This document shows positions 25,101 to 38,180 of a DNA stretch of 64,000 nucleotides, one piece after another; position 1 is the first letter of the stretch; every line of letters starts with the position of its first letter. Where the stretch lies: assembly GCA_027574665.1 (NCBI GenBank), contig CM050658.1, positions 24,006,317 to 24,070,316 on the forward strand, given 5' to 3'. The position numbers and the translations under genes were made by a program. This DNA comes from Rhynochetos jubatus (taxonomy: Eukaryota > Chordata > Aves > Eurypygiformes > Rhynochetidae). The notes below the pieces were generated by a model. It ran no database searches. It was not told the origin of the DNA and was given only the letters and a program-made list of their open reading frames with translations.

Positions 25101-28100
25101 GGTTGCACTGTTGGTTCACTGACTGCATCTGGTAACGTAACAGCTGTCAAGTCCCGACTCACTGCTGCATACACAGAGAGGTGACTTTCTCACAGAGCTA
25201 TGCTGCACTACCACAGGTGAGATCACTCTGTGTTTCCACTTTCTTTTAAGGAATGAGACAGCCTCCTGTCCACATCCATTTCCTCTGGAATAAAAGCGCT
25301 TCTCTTTGTAAAGTTACAGGCTGAGTAGTGCCACGTTGGGCAACTGGGAGATCAGGGACCCACAGCGAAGCAGGTGCGGCAACTACCTGGTGGGCAGACT
25401 TACAAAGGAAGAGCATGAAGGAGGCATACCTCACTGGTTCACGGGGCAGGCTGCGGCATAGCAAACCAGCGATGGGCTGGGGTTAGATGCTGGTAGGACC
25501 CTTCCTCTACTGTCTGGTAGCAAGAAAGAAGGATCACAGCAGAAACTACTCCACAAGCCAAAAGTGGCTTAGATCTCACCCTGCCTTCCAGCAAGGAAGA
25601 TACCTTTTCAGTATTTTAGGATCTGGGAATCAGTGTCCTCCAGTTACTGGGCTGAAGTTTTGCTCCAGAATGAAACAAGACAAAGGAGCAACATCTAATG
25701 TTTTAGCAGCCAGAAAACAATTATATAGCCCAACAGTGATGCCATGAGAAGATGCTGAGCTCACTCTACCTTAGCAACTGAGAGAGAAGAGCTTGTGTTG
25801 CAGACTGGAACAATTCCAGTTGGAGCAGTTCAGCTGCCAGCATGAACATTGTACAGCTCCCCACTGCAATTCTGTGGAGGTCACTACTAATCGTGATGTC
25901 CCACCTCTCCAGATTCACGTGGATTTGGTAACTGAGAATATGACAGCAGACCACACATTTCAAAAGATTACTTTCATGTATTAACATGAAAAAATCTTGG
26001 GTAAGTTTTCTATTTTAAAATATCAGTGTATAAGAAAAGCTATTTTAAACCTCAAATATAGAATATAGGCAAATGCTGATGTTGTCACATAAAATTTTGA
26101 GGTTATTTTTACTGTTTTCGGTCTTCTAAAGTGAATTTGTTCTCTCCCTACTGCAGTCATATGTAAGTAACAACTCAGGAGCAAAATTTTTAAAGAAACG
26201 TAGTTGACTACAGATGCAAGTAGGGGCCATGTTAGCTTAGTACCTAAGCACTCAAGTAATACCTCTAAAATTTACTCTGTGGCCTGATTCTGCAGGTACT
26301 TATCTTCCTGAGAAGCTTTACTTTTGTGAAGAGTCCCACAGAAGTCAACAGGTGAGTTGTCTAAACGTAAGATCAAATGCCAAAATGCACAAGTTCTGCA
26401 AAGTGAACTAATTAAGATGTTTTAGATAGATAACTAAAGATAACTTAAGACTAAGCAAAAATATGATGCTAGTAAGGAGTACTGTTTATATTTAATGAAG
26501 TGGTTAAGAGCTACTAAATTACAGCTTGGTCCCTAAATTCAGGCTTTAAATCTGATGCTTTGAGATTGACAGATCACGAGGTTTTTAACAGAAATATCTT
26601 CTCAATTTGCTGAGACACAGTTAGTCACTTCTCTGGGGAGCACTGGCAATGAAATCATGTTTTAAATTACAACAGACTAATTTTAACAGGAATGACAAAG
26701 AATTTCTAAATTTCTGTTAAAATTGTAGATAACTGGTTTTTGTTAAACTTGATTATTATGAATAATGAAACAAAACACAAAGGTTGTTGTTCCAATGTAT
26801 ACATCAACAAAAAAGCTTGCTGATAGTAGATATTTCACAAATACTTACGCTACAATTAAGAAAAGGCTTAAAGGCAGTTTTAGAATTCAGCGCATGTATT
26901 TCAGTAGGCACACACCTCAATTCCCTAAACTATTTGAAATGTTTAGTGCCTATAAGCAAACACCAAAAAAATGGGAAAAAAACCCCAGACACATACCTAC
27001 ACTACGGAGAAAAGACAAGGTAATAATTTAAACAAATTTTCTTATAGTTATATGTAATTTACACAGCAGAGCAACATGACAGCTGTTGTAAAACTCCAGT
27101 GATTTCACTGGGACCCCAACCAGAAGTGATTTGTTATTTCTAGATCTGTTTTTTCCCCTTTGGGAAAAAATATTCCCCATCTGTTTTAGTAACATGTGAA
27201 TGTCATTTAATCATTAAGTTTGATGTTTACAAAGGATTATAACTGCTTTCACCTACAAAAAAGACAAAAGAACATAATTCATTTGAAGAGTATGTAGGTG
27301 TTGGTCTGGTGATTCAGTATTCACTATTCATAGATTTTTTTTTTTACAATCGCAAGAAACTGCAAGCTAAACTGATGGACAGGTCTACCACTTGACTTGA
27401 TTCACATTATTTAAGTCACGTCAGCTTACTATGGTAGTGCTAACACAATAGTTAACAGAAGTTATTTTAAACTACCTTGAACAGTCTGGGAGCCAGCAAT
27501 TACTACTGAGAATTTTAAAGAGATGGTGTAAAATGAATATATTAACTGTTCTACAAACAAAACTGGTGACTCAGATACTCTTGATCACGAATATCATGTT
27601 TACTGGGAGACTATCAATCAGACTTGTAAGACTGAGTACATATAGAAGAATGAAATATTGTCAGTAATGCATTTTAACAGCATTCAGAAGTGGAAAAGTT
27701 TAAAAATTAACTCTGCAGGTTAAAGGAATTATTTTTAAATCACATACAGTCAGAACTATAGTAAATTTACATGAGTTTCACTAGTTTCAATAATTTCAAT
27801 TTAACACCTTACCTGTTACCTTGCAAAAAGAATGAGTGATTGTTGATCCCTTCATTGCTGCAGTATCAACCACAAGAAATATGTTGTAGAGAATTCACAT
27901 TTTACAGAAGAGAAGCTGAATGATGTTACCACGGTATTTCCTGTAGTTAATTGGATTCGTGATGGTAATCTGGGAGGAGCCAGTAACTATCTTTTCTTAA
28001 GACTGTATGAGGAGTGCCTTACGGACTATGCAGATAATCATCCCATTAACTGCTTTCTGTGTCTGTCTAGATTTTAAAGGGATTGAGGCAAACAGGCCAC

Positions 28101-31100
28101 ACCAATCTGATGTTATAATAACTGAATCTTCCATCTCTTTTTCTCTTTTCATCTCATTTTCCTATTACCAGCCACAAGTAAATGTATATATATGTGTGTG
28201 TCCACATGCATCAGACAACTGTTATCAAGTTATATTAATCACAGCTAAACAGATACATTAATTTTGAAATGCCATGAAAAGAAAATCAGAGATAAATGCC
28301 TCATTGTTATCCATAGTTACACCCTGAAGAAAACATTTTTTCTCAATATAGCATAGAATATCACTGAAGTATTTACTCTGAGTATAAACTGTATTAAAAG
28401 TAGTATCTCAAAACCATATGAAAAGTAAGTTCCAGCCGAATGCAATGGATGTAATCTAGTAAAAGCCAAAGCAAAGGCTTTGTTGATTTAACTAAATACT
28501 AGATAAAGTAATAAAACAAGCTAAATAAAATAGGGCACAGTATCTTATTCCATCTTAATAAATCAATTTCAACCACTAAATATTAGCAACAAAAAAGACT
28601 TTCATCTATTTCCATCACTTCCCTGCATGTCTTATTAAAAAATCTGTAGCATTAATCACTGCTCATCATTAAAAACATCTCCCAATTATTTAGGAACAAA
28701 ATATTTGTGCAAGTTTCTGTGGATGGAATACATGCAAGAAGAACAATCTACAAGAGACAACTCAAGGCTGATGCCCACCACCTTATTAATTCCAAAAACA
28801 CAGTCTCAGTTAAATACCTGCCTTAATTTGGCCAACAGAGATGGAGCATGTAAAAGAACTAAATTGCTTCATTAACTTCCAGAAATAATTTTGTAGTCAG
28901 ACTTCACTGGGGTTTTTTACTGTGTACTGCTAGTAAAAATTCAGAATGAAGAATCCAACTACTTTTCTACAGAAAAAATAACGTACTGAGAATAGAGACA
29001 AATTAACAAAGTAATCTGTAAAATTACACCTATAGCTTCTTACTAATCTTGCAAGTGCAAAAAAAAATGCGCTTTCCAAAGATTTGCACACAATTTTAGA
29101 AACCACACTAACAGTTTCTTAAAACCATTTAGATACTTAAAAACCTGAACAGATTGTGCAGCCTAAATGCTACATTGCACATCTTTACTATGTTGGTCAA
29201 AGTTTCAGTTCCAAAGGTGCCAAGCACCTGCAGCTTCCCAGCCCACAGGTGGGACTGGAGGGCTCAAAATCTCTGAAGGCAGTGGTCCTTACGGGTCCGT
29301 GTGTGACAGGAACTGGCGAACAGCCCCACTGCCGCCAGCAGGCCTGCTCAACACCAGGCTGTAAGCACACAGAATGAGGCACACTTGGGTATTATATACC
29401 ATCCACTATGTACCTAAGCACACAGGTGTTTGTGAGTGGACTCCAAGCTGTAACCAAAGCACATCATTGCTTTAGAGGCACAGCAGAACACGGTGTTGGG
29501 TTCCTGGAAATGAAAGACCTTCAGCAGGAACCTGTATTTAGCATCATGGAAAATGTAAGGCAGAAAGAATTGGAGGTCAGCTAGTCCAACATCCTGCTGA
29601 AGGCAGGACTGACTCCAGAGTTGGAAGAAGGACTGACAGATTTCCTGCCTGAAGACCCCTGCACAAGCAACGCTCCCCAACAGCAGCATCACTTCTTGGC
29701 TTCATCCCACATTGCTCATAGTCATTGTAAAAGTGGCTCTCGAAAGCAGTCTCAGAATTATGAGTAAAGGGACACATATATTTTTAAAGTATCAGCACAC
29801 ACAAAAAAATGTGTTAAACAAATGGAGCATCTGGTAAAATGTTTTGTAGGAGGAAATGGAGGAAGTTAGCTTTTTTTTTTTTAGTTAACTGAAGAACAAA
29901 GAGCAGCTTCAGATAATTAAGAAATACTAATTAAATTAAATTCTTAATATAAGCATAGTCTTTTGGGTAAAGTTCTAAATGCTTGCATCTGAGAAGCTGT
30001 CTCTGCCATACTTAGTGACTATTTTCATATGGATAATATAACGACACTATTTACCTATTTTATTCCGAGGGGGATTAATTCTTTGATGGTTTGGATTCTT
30101 GGTGCAACAGCCCAGTGCTCTGCTGTATCAACTTGTAGGTGTTAAGAGGTTTGCTGGGTTGCCCCTCATGTCTGTTCCTTCATTTGTACTCTTCAGTATT
30201 AATGCTAGTTTATTCAGCTGAAGAACTAATTTTTTCTAGTGATCTGCAGAATTTAGCTAGTTCCAGGAACTGGAACATGCATGTTCAAACAGGTGATGTC
30301 ATCGTATTTTTGTCAAGACAAGGCTTTGTGCTAAGGATGACTTTTTTGGGGAGTTAACCATTAAATCAAAATTATTTGCCATTTCTACGGAAAGAATACA
30401 TAGAGTAGGTGGGATGCTAGTGACTAAACTAATAATCTTTATCTCTCTAGGCTTGGCATTTTCCTATTAAAACAAAATGAAGAATCCCCAATCCTCTGGA
30501 AAATTCTGTTGAACTATGATTGCCATTTAAAGATACTAACAAGCTTTTTGGGTAAGTAGAACAGGATCACTAGGCTTCTGGCAGCTTATTTCCCTTGCCC
30601 TGCATAGGCTGAATCATTACTACTTTACAGTGGATTTAGCAAATCCACCTGTCCTGTGACCTTAGTTACTAATTTGTTTATTTATTTATTTAGGCAAGTA
30701 GAAAACTACATTGTCTCGTAATGAGCTGGATGCATTAACATCTTTTATTGTTGTTTAGACTGCACTGCCTTCACTGGTACACAGACAGAATCAAAACATC
30801 AAATTATCCTAAAAATTTACGAAAACCTAATTCACTTTAAGGTTAATTTTAATTTAGTACAAACTATGTATTTAGATTCCTAGCTGGCTTTGGACCTTTC
30901 CAGCTTTACCTTGTGCTTTTTGCTGTTCTCATAGTTTGGATAATAAAAATCAATGGATGTTGCTTGATCTTCAGCTTGTACTGAAAAATTGCAGGGAAAG
31001 CTTCAGTATTGCATCATTTAAAAAAATGTATGAAATCTTATTAAAGAAATGTTGTAAGTTTTGGGTTTAGATTTTTACACACACACCCCCGGTGATCCCT

Positions 31101-33055
31101 GTCCTCTTTTACTGTCTGTACTTCTGACAGTCACTCTTTTCCTTCTTGTTCCACTGTTAGTCAAAATTTATAGAAAGGATAAAATGGAAATGTAGCAAAA
31201 GGTTAGGTAGAGGCAGTATAATAATACGCAGCTTTCAATTCTAAACCTGAATTGTATCAAGTATTCCTTACAGATCATTCAATGGACTTGCAATGCAATA
31301 GCTGACTACAAGCCTAGAAAAATTGTCTAGAACCTCTTCTTAGCCTCAGGCTTTAAAATGAAAGAAAAATCACAACTTTAGAGAAAGATATAAAAAGGAA
31401 AGGAGAGGTATCATAGCGCTACTGCAGCCTCGTCTTGCTCTGCTTTGTGAAATGGCTCAGTTTCTAAATAGACACAGTGTTATCCATCTGGCCACAAAGC
31501 CCTCATCTGGTAGCTCTGTCTTTGAAATAGCTGGCAAACGTCAGGTTGTTGGAAAACACAGAAATAAGGAAGAAATCCTTCTTTCATAAGTTTTAGAACT
31601 TCTCAAATCTACCCTATATTAAGCCAATTTGTGATGGCCTTTGCAAAAGTGATGTTTAATGTACACATGATTTCTAAGAAGCATTGGACCTGCTGTGGGT
31701 ATGCAGAGCAGTTGTCAAGTTTATGCACAATAAAACTTAGCTGTTCAGAAACAACAGACTAGGTAAAGGAAAAAAGAAATGCTAAGAAATTTAAGTAGCT
31801 CTAACATGGCCAATCCTTTTAGGCATTTAATCAGGTGCTTTTTGCACATGAAGAAAATAGTCCAGCTCTGTAACACATGCAATTGTTTGAGTGAAGAACC
31901 AAAGAGGTCAAAGGAATTTAATGTAAGAGGCCAGAGATCAAGCATTGCAGGTTCCTGTATCTCCCTCCTGTTCCTGTGAGAAGATTAAGTCCAGGAAATA
32001 CCCTAGAGTGGAAAGAAAACTGATTAAACAGGTGTTATTTATACATATTTTTCTAATTTACAACAGTAACAAGCAACCCAAAATCAGGAGTAAAAAAGTT
32101 TACAAGTTTCTGCGGGTTGTATTTTTTTCAATAACCACAGAATACAAGGTAGGAAGTAATTTGCTTTTTGTTGAATATTTGCTTAAGCAATTCTCGAGTC
32201 TGAACCCTGTTTCACAAAGAAACAGAAAATCTATGCCTAGGAAATGTGTCTGAAGAAGAGTGGGTCATCACCCTGTCATGACAGACCATTGCAAGCCCGT
32301 GGGCATTGTGCCTCACACAGCTGGCGGCAGCTCAGAGGTGTGGGGCTTCCCGCAGAGCTGCAGCACACTACCGCAGATGAAGGGGAATCCAATGAACTGG
32401 CTTCAAACCAGCCAGGGGTCTTTAACTGTTCATGGCGGTAACTGCAGAGGACTGGTTTTCTTTTGAAATGTACTTGTTTTAAGGAGTTACGGGCATGAAT
32501 TACCCTGTACAGGTGAACTGGCTGAGCACTTCGAGGCCGGCAGTCAGCAATTGCCATCCAGCTCTGCGCAGCCGTTAGCTGAGCAGTTTCTGCAGTGTGG
32601 CAGAAAAATACCCAAGCAGGGATTCTTGTGAGTCACCTGGTGAAGTAAACGGGAAACTCACCTTACCCAGCTGAACTGAGCCTCTTTAAACAAGTATGTC
32701 TCTATTCCTGGATTATATACTAGCAGAAGAAAAAATTCAAGTAAGCCAGCAAACTATTACTCTTCATTCAGAAAAGTGGGAATATCTTGCCAAAAACTAG
32801 GAATATATTTCCTGCCTAGTACTAAAAGATATGATCAATCTTGTACCTTATCTGAGCACTTATGAACATTTTTATAGTCTCTGTAGTGCATTCCTTCCCA
32901 GCAACCAGTTTCTTCCATGTCAAATTTTGCAATTTCTACTCAGGACTCTGTAATTTTAAAAATTACATCTGTAATTTTACTACTACTACAAAAATACTCA
33001 TAATGGTACCATTGGATTTACCATGAAGTAAAATATTTACTCAAAGATACTTTCC
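22189..33055. other. AT-rich spacer or PTPDC1 first intron, no gene seen
   Basis: If PTPDC1 transcription starts upstream, this is its long first intron. It contains an A-rich caaaaca tract at about 22972-23030 and a T16 run at 23941-23956. A TTTA repeat lies near 30675-30692, and there is one weak CR1-like fragment near 29.6 kb. The frames present are short and show no domain. Confidence 0.5.
29550..29690 (-). mobile_element. Weak CR1-like fragment
   Basis: The segment ggaggtcagctagtccaac followed by atcctgctgaaggcaggact resembles the reverse complement of a CR1 3' region. Flanking similarity fades quickly, so this is an old, short remnant with uncertain ends. Confidence 0.35.
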
Positions 33056-33285
33056 CCTAGTCCCCCCAAGCCCCACCATGCCCCTCAGCCTCCCTAGTCC
33101 CCACAACCCCCGCCAGGCCCCTCCAGACCCCTCAACCCCTGCCATGCCCCTCAGCTCCCCAAGTCCCCTCAGCGCTGCCATCCTCCTCAGCTCTGCCATG
33201 CCACTCCGCCTCCCTGTTGGCTGCCCCAGTCCCCTTAAACCCCCCACCAGTCCCCTCAGCCCTCACCATGCCCCTCAGCCCTGGT
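33056..33285 (+). repeat. C-rich imperfect tandem tract
   Basis: Degenerate repeats of cccctcagc / ccatgcccctcagc / agtcccc run through this segment with almost no G. It produces proline-rich frames on the plus strand and Gly/Arg/Leu-rich frames on the minus strand (33041-33464). These are composition artefacts rather than genes. Confidence 0.7.
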
Positions 33286-33599
33286 GCTGTGAGGGAGTAG
33301 GCGGCTGAGCCGTCAGGATGAAACCTAACGCTGAGAACAGCCCTTGCTGCCAGCCCCGGGGAAGGCTGCGGGTCGCTGAGCCAAAGCATGGGTGGGCACC
33401 CTGCCACCAGCCCGGACCCCTGGGAAGAGGTTCCAAACGCGGCAGTGGGGAAGTGTGTCCTCATGAGGACCCCAGCCTCAGACAGCTATAGACAGAGGAG
33501 GACAGGGGCCTGGACATAGGTCTGGGGTCAAACAACAGGAAATAATGAGCGGGGCTGAAGGACCTGGTTTCACACAAGGAATTAAATTAAATCCCACAG

Positions 33600-35850
33600 G
33601 GTAATAATCCTGAGGCTAGTGACTGTGGTCATAATTTCTGCTGACCATCCCAACGCCTTCAGGACAACAGCACCATGGAGAGGACGGAGGGAGGTCTGCA
33701 AGACCACTACCATGGACTTCGGAAGGCCAGATTTTGGTCTGTTTAGGACACTGGTTGAGAGAGTCCCTTGGAAGACTATCCTGAAGGACAAAGGTGTCCA
33801 GGAAGGCTGGTTGTTGTTCCAAAAGGAAATCTTAAAGGCGCAGCAGCAGGCTGTCCCCATGTGCCATAACCGTCAGGGAAGATGACCGGCCTGGCTGAGT
33901 AGGGAGCTTTTGCTGGGACTCAGGGAAAAAAGGAGCATTTCCTACTCCTGGAAGAAGGGGCAGACAACTGGAGTACACGGATCTCGTAAGGGCATGCAGG
34001 GAGAAAATTAGAAAGGCAAAAGCCCAATTAGAACTTAATCTGGCCACTGTTGTGAAAAACAACAAAAAATGTTTCTACAAATACATTAGTAACAAAAGGA
34101 GAGTCAAGGAGAATCTCCATCCCTTACTGGATGTGGAGAGAAACATAGTGCCAAAGGACAAGGAAAAGGCTGAGGTACTGAATGCCGCCTTTGCCTCAGC
34201 CTTTAATAGTCAGTCCAGTTATCAGCCCCGAGCCCCCTGGAGGACAGGGATGGAGAGCAGAATCAACCCTTCATAATCCAGAAGGAAACAGTTAATGACC
34301 TACTATGCCACCTGGACACGCACAAGTCCATGGGACCAGAGAGGATTCATCTAAGGGTACTGAGGGAGTTGGCGAAGGAGCTTGCCAAGCCGCTCTCCAT
34401 CATTTACCAGCAGTCCTGGTTACCAGGGGAAGTCCCAGGAGACTGGAGACTTGACAATGTGACACCCATCTACAAGAAGGGCTGGAAGGAGGATCCGGGG
34501 AGCTACAGGCCTGTCAGCCTGACCTTGGTACTGGCGAATATTATGGAACAGTTCATCTTGAGTGAGCTCACATGGCAGGTGCAAGACAACCAGGGGATCA
34601 GGCCCAGCCAGCATGGGTTCATGAAGGGCAGGTCCTGCTTGACCAACCTGATCTCCTTCTATGAGCGGGTGACCTACCCAGTGGATGAGGGGAAGGCTGT
34701 GGGTGCTGTCTACCTGGACTGTAGTAAAGCCTTTGACACGGTCTCCCACAGCATCTCCTAAAGAAGCTGGTGGCTCATGGCTTAGACAGATGGACTCTTT
34801 GCTGGGTTAAAAACTGTCTGGAGGGCAGAGCACAGAGGGTTGTGGTAAACAGAGTGAAGTCTGGTTGGCAGCCAGTCACAAGTGCTGTTTCCCCGGGCTC
34901 AGTCTTGGGGCTGGTCTTGTATAACATGTTTATCAATGATGTGGATGAGGGGATTGAGTGCCCCCTCAGTCAGTTTGCAGACACCAAGTTGGGTGGAAGT
35001 GTTGATCTGCTCCAGGATAGGAGAGCCCTGCAGAAGGACCTGGACAGGCTGGATGGATGGATTGAGGTCAATTGTTTGAGGTTCAACAAGGCCAAGTGGC
35101 GGCTCCTGCATTTCAGCCACAACAACTCCAGGAAGAGCTACAGGCTAAGGGATGAGTGGCTGGAAAGTTGCAAGGCAGAAAAGGGCCTGGGGGTGTTGGC
35201 TGATGGCAGCTGAATGAGTCAGCAGTGTGCCCAGGTGGCCAAGAAAGCCAAGAGCATCCTGCCCTGTGTCAGGAACAGTGTGGTCAGCAGAAGTAGGGAA
35301 GTGATTGTGCCCCTCCAATCAGCACTGGTGAGGCCGCACCGCGAGTGCTGTGTTCAGTTTTGGGCCCCTCACTAGAAGAAGCACACAAAGATGCTGGAGC
35401 ATGTCCAGAGAAAGGTGACAAAGCTGGGGAAGGATCTGGAGAACAAGCCTGATGAGGAGCAGCTGACGGAGCTGGGCATGTTCAGCCTGAAGAAGAGGAG
35501 GCTGAGGGGAGACCTGATTGCTCTCTACAGCTGCCTGAAAGGAGGGTGTAGGGAGGCAGGTGCTGGTCTGTTCTCCTGGGTAACTGGTGACAGGACAAGA
35601 GGAAAGGGCCTCAAGTTGCATCAGGGGAGGTTTAGATTGGATATTAGGAAAAACCTCTTCACTGAAAGAGTGGTCAGGCATTGGAACAGGCTGCCCAGGC
35701 AAGTGGTGGAGTCACCATCCTTAGAGGGGTTCAGGGAACGTGTAGACATGGCGCTTGAGGACATGGTCTAGTGGGTGTGGTAGTGTTGGGGTGATGGTTG
35801 GACTTGATGGTCTTGTAGGTCTTTCCCAACCTTAGTGGTTCTGTGAAATA
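33600..35850 (+). mobile_element. CR1 LINE, 5' truncated, with decayed reverse transcriptase ORF
   Basis: A long CR1 copy in sense orientation. In order it shows the DFGRPDFGLFRTLVERVPW block (33715 on), the KKCFYKYISNKRRVKENLHPLL block (34060 on), the THKSMGPERIHLRVLRELA block (34316 on), and the fingers and palm with SYRPVSLT and VYLDCSKAFDTVSH. After these come the LDGWIEVNCLRFN region and the conserved C-terminal [13 protein letters not shown] and [11 protein letters not shown] segments. The element ends with gttggacttgatggtcttgtaggt and a tail near 35850. The endonuclease domain is absent, there are stops and frameshifts, and the catalytic box reads FADTK at 34974-34988 instead of FADDTK. 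It cannot encode an active enzyme. Confidence 0.9.
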
Positions 35851-37290
35851 TCCCCTGATATGCATTATCTCTACAGGATCTTTGTGAGGTTCCACTTATT
35901 TTTGAATAAAATTGTCTCAGTAAATAAATGTTAAGAAAATTTTGCAAGTAACATGATTCAGGGCTGAAGCAACAGCAGATATACATGTCAGCTCTTACTG
36001 CTTTAAAACATGATCAGCATAGGGTTTCTGAAGCTGTATTTCACTGGATGGTAGTCTAAAGACACTGAATTGCTAAGCATTAACCTCTAATTCAAAGTCA
36101 CAGGAATTGCCACACTGCACTCGGTCATTTGACTTTCAAATCCTTAAAGATGTTTCCTTTATTTAAACAACCCAAAACCAGTATTAACCTTTCACCCAAA
36201 ATCCTGCACAAAATTCAGCTAATGGAAGAACCAATGTTTTCCATTCACTACCTAGAATATCTCCTCAGGTTGCCTCTTTTGTCCTACCACGTGGCAATCT
36301 CCCAAAATCCTTTTTCAGCCACTGTCTATGCTGCACTTGGCCCGCTCTACTATTGGGCTGTTTAGCCTTCATGCTGCTACCCAAGCAATCACATGATAAG
36401 CAAGGATTACAATGCTAATTATATCTCTGAGGCAATGTTCTTACAGCATCTGGCCCTGAAGACTGTCTCCCTAACTTTTTTTCTCTTTATGGTCCTACAC
36501 ATGTGGCTCCATGTATGCTTTACATAAACTACTGATGAAAACAGGAGATGGAAAAATGCTTTTAAGCATTACATAATTGCAAATACTTATTCTGTACATG
36601 TTCTTTTGGGATTAATTACTCCGCAGATGTAGTGCTCAGTTTTACTAATTGAGGTACAGGCCTTCTGAAAACATGGCTCCTTCTACAAAAAGAAAAGCAA
36701 GGGAGCTGTGCAAAGGGAAAACACAAGTCTAGGTTAGTAAACTTTTCTCTTTTTGTTAATCTACTGAAAAGTATAGCTACAGTCCCCTGACAAAAGCAGA
36801 AACAGTTACATCTAAAAATCAGTATCCTCTGTTTGGAATGAAGAATATGCCATACACATGCCTGCCTTTTCAACTCCGTGCAGGACTGAAGAGTTGTGTT
36901 TTCCCAGGGTGATTAAGTGGTGATTAGAGGTAGGGTACAACTACTACAAAACATGAAAACACTGCTGCTAAGGGCAAAGTCTCTTTCTGTCACCGGCATC
37001 ACCTACAGAAGTCACACACTCCCTGCTCTCCTCCACGGTCCTCTCGTTCCCCGACAGCCGTGCGCCTTGGCCAAGGGTAAATCCCACAGCATTCTTTAGC
37101 CAACAGTGGCAGGAAGGGCTGGAGTAACTTAGAGCCCTCATTCCAGGTACAGGTCGTTGCTCTCAGAACTGCTGGTACCGGACAAGTCACCCTAGAGGGA
37201 GCAGGGTCACTGCCACCCCTCGGGAGCCCAGGGAGCTTGGGGGGCAGAGGGGGGGTGCCTGTGGGTGTTAAATTCTTAACGCAGGGCCTC
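35851..37290. other. Spacer without recognised gene
   Basis: AT-rich DNA without repeats or domains that I can name. It ends where the GC content rises sharply toward the island at 37.3 kb. Confidence 0.5.
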
Positions 37291-37329
37291 TCTTTGGGAT
37301 GTCACCGAGGCAGTGAACGGAGAACTGCC

Positions 37330-38180
37330 GTCAAGAGCTAAAGAAGCGTGTTTGAAGCGTGTTTGAAGCCTGTCCGTGCAGAGCACATGCAGCTGCTGAG
37401 CTCAGTCGGGGGGAGGCCAGGCCAGACAGAGGCAGCTCCCAGCCGCCGTTCACCCCCACCCGCGCCGGCGAGGCCTGTGGCCAAGCGAGCGGCCAAGCGC
37501 TGGGGCTGCCCCGGACACCGCGACAGAAGCCCTCGGGCCCCGGGCGAGGGAAATGGCAGCTGCCCTGCGGAAGGGCCGTGCAACCGCAGGCCGCTGCCGT
37601 GGCGACGGGGGCGGGCTCCAGGGAACGACAGGAGCGGAGCAACCCTACCCCGACGGGCCGGTGGGGAAGGGGATGAGCGGGCCGGTAAGCATGTCGAGGA
37701 GCGCCGCTCCCGCGGGCGGGGCCGCTGCTGCAGGCAGGGACGTGGGGAAGGCGCCGCACCCACCTGGCTCCCGCCGCATCAGGCCGCTCCGCCGCCTGGC
37801 ACGGAGAAAGGCGGCGCCGAGTCGGGCGCATGCGCCGCCGTGAAGCAGCGCGCAGAGGGGCGAGCGGCGGCGCGGCTGCGGCCTCTCCCGCTTTGTGCTC
37901 GCCCGAGAGGCCGCGCCCTCAGGGCCGCCTCGGAGGCGCTGTGGGGGAAGGCGGGGTGATACAAATCCAGGCGGGGCGAGCACAGGCCTCCCTCTCGCAG
38001 AGGGGGAGGATGGGTGAGGGAGAAGTTGCTGCTCTATGAAAGCTTCAGCCTGACACCCGCATTATTAGAAGATTAATAATCGTTTTCTTCCAGATCAGCG
38101 ATGCACAAGGGGTCGGTGTCCGCCGCAGCCGCCGCGGCCCGGCCCGGCGCCGCCCGGGTGGGAGCCAGGCCTTGAGCCTC
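37330..38180. promoter_or_regulatory. CpG-rich island, probable promoter
   Basis: This block is dense in CG dinucleotides and sharply bounded against AT-rich flanks on both sides, the usual look of a constitutive vertebrate promoter. Long frames occur on both strands, as expected from composition. Donor-like sites exist in both directions: plus GCCG followed by GTAAGC at about 37685, and minus AGCCAG followed by GTGGGT at about 37760. The transcript it drives, possibly a 5' exon of PTPDC1 on the minus strand or a divergent noncoding RNA, is not determined. Confidence 0.55.

Noticed and set aside
33041..33464. Gly/Leu/Arg-rich frame on the minus strand
   Set aside because: It is a translation of the C-rich tandem tract, with no independent evidence.
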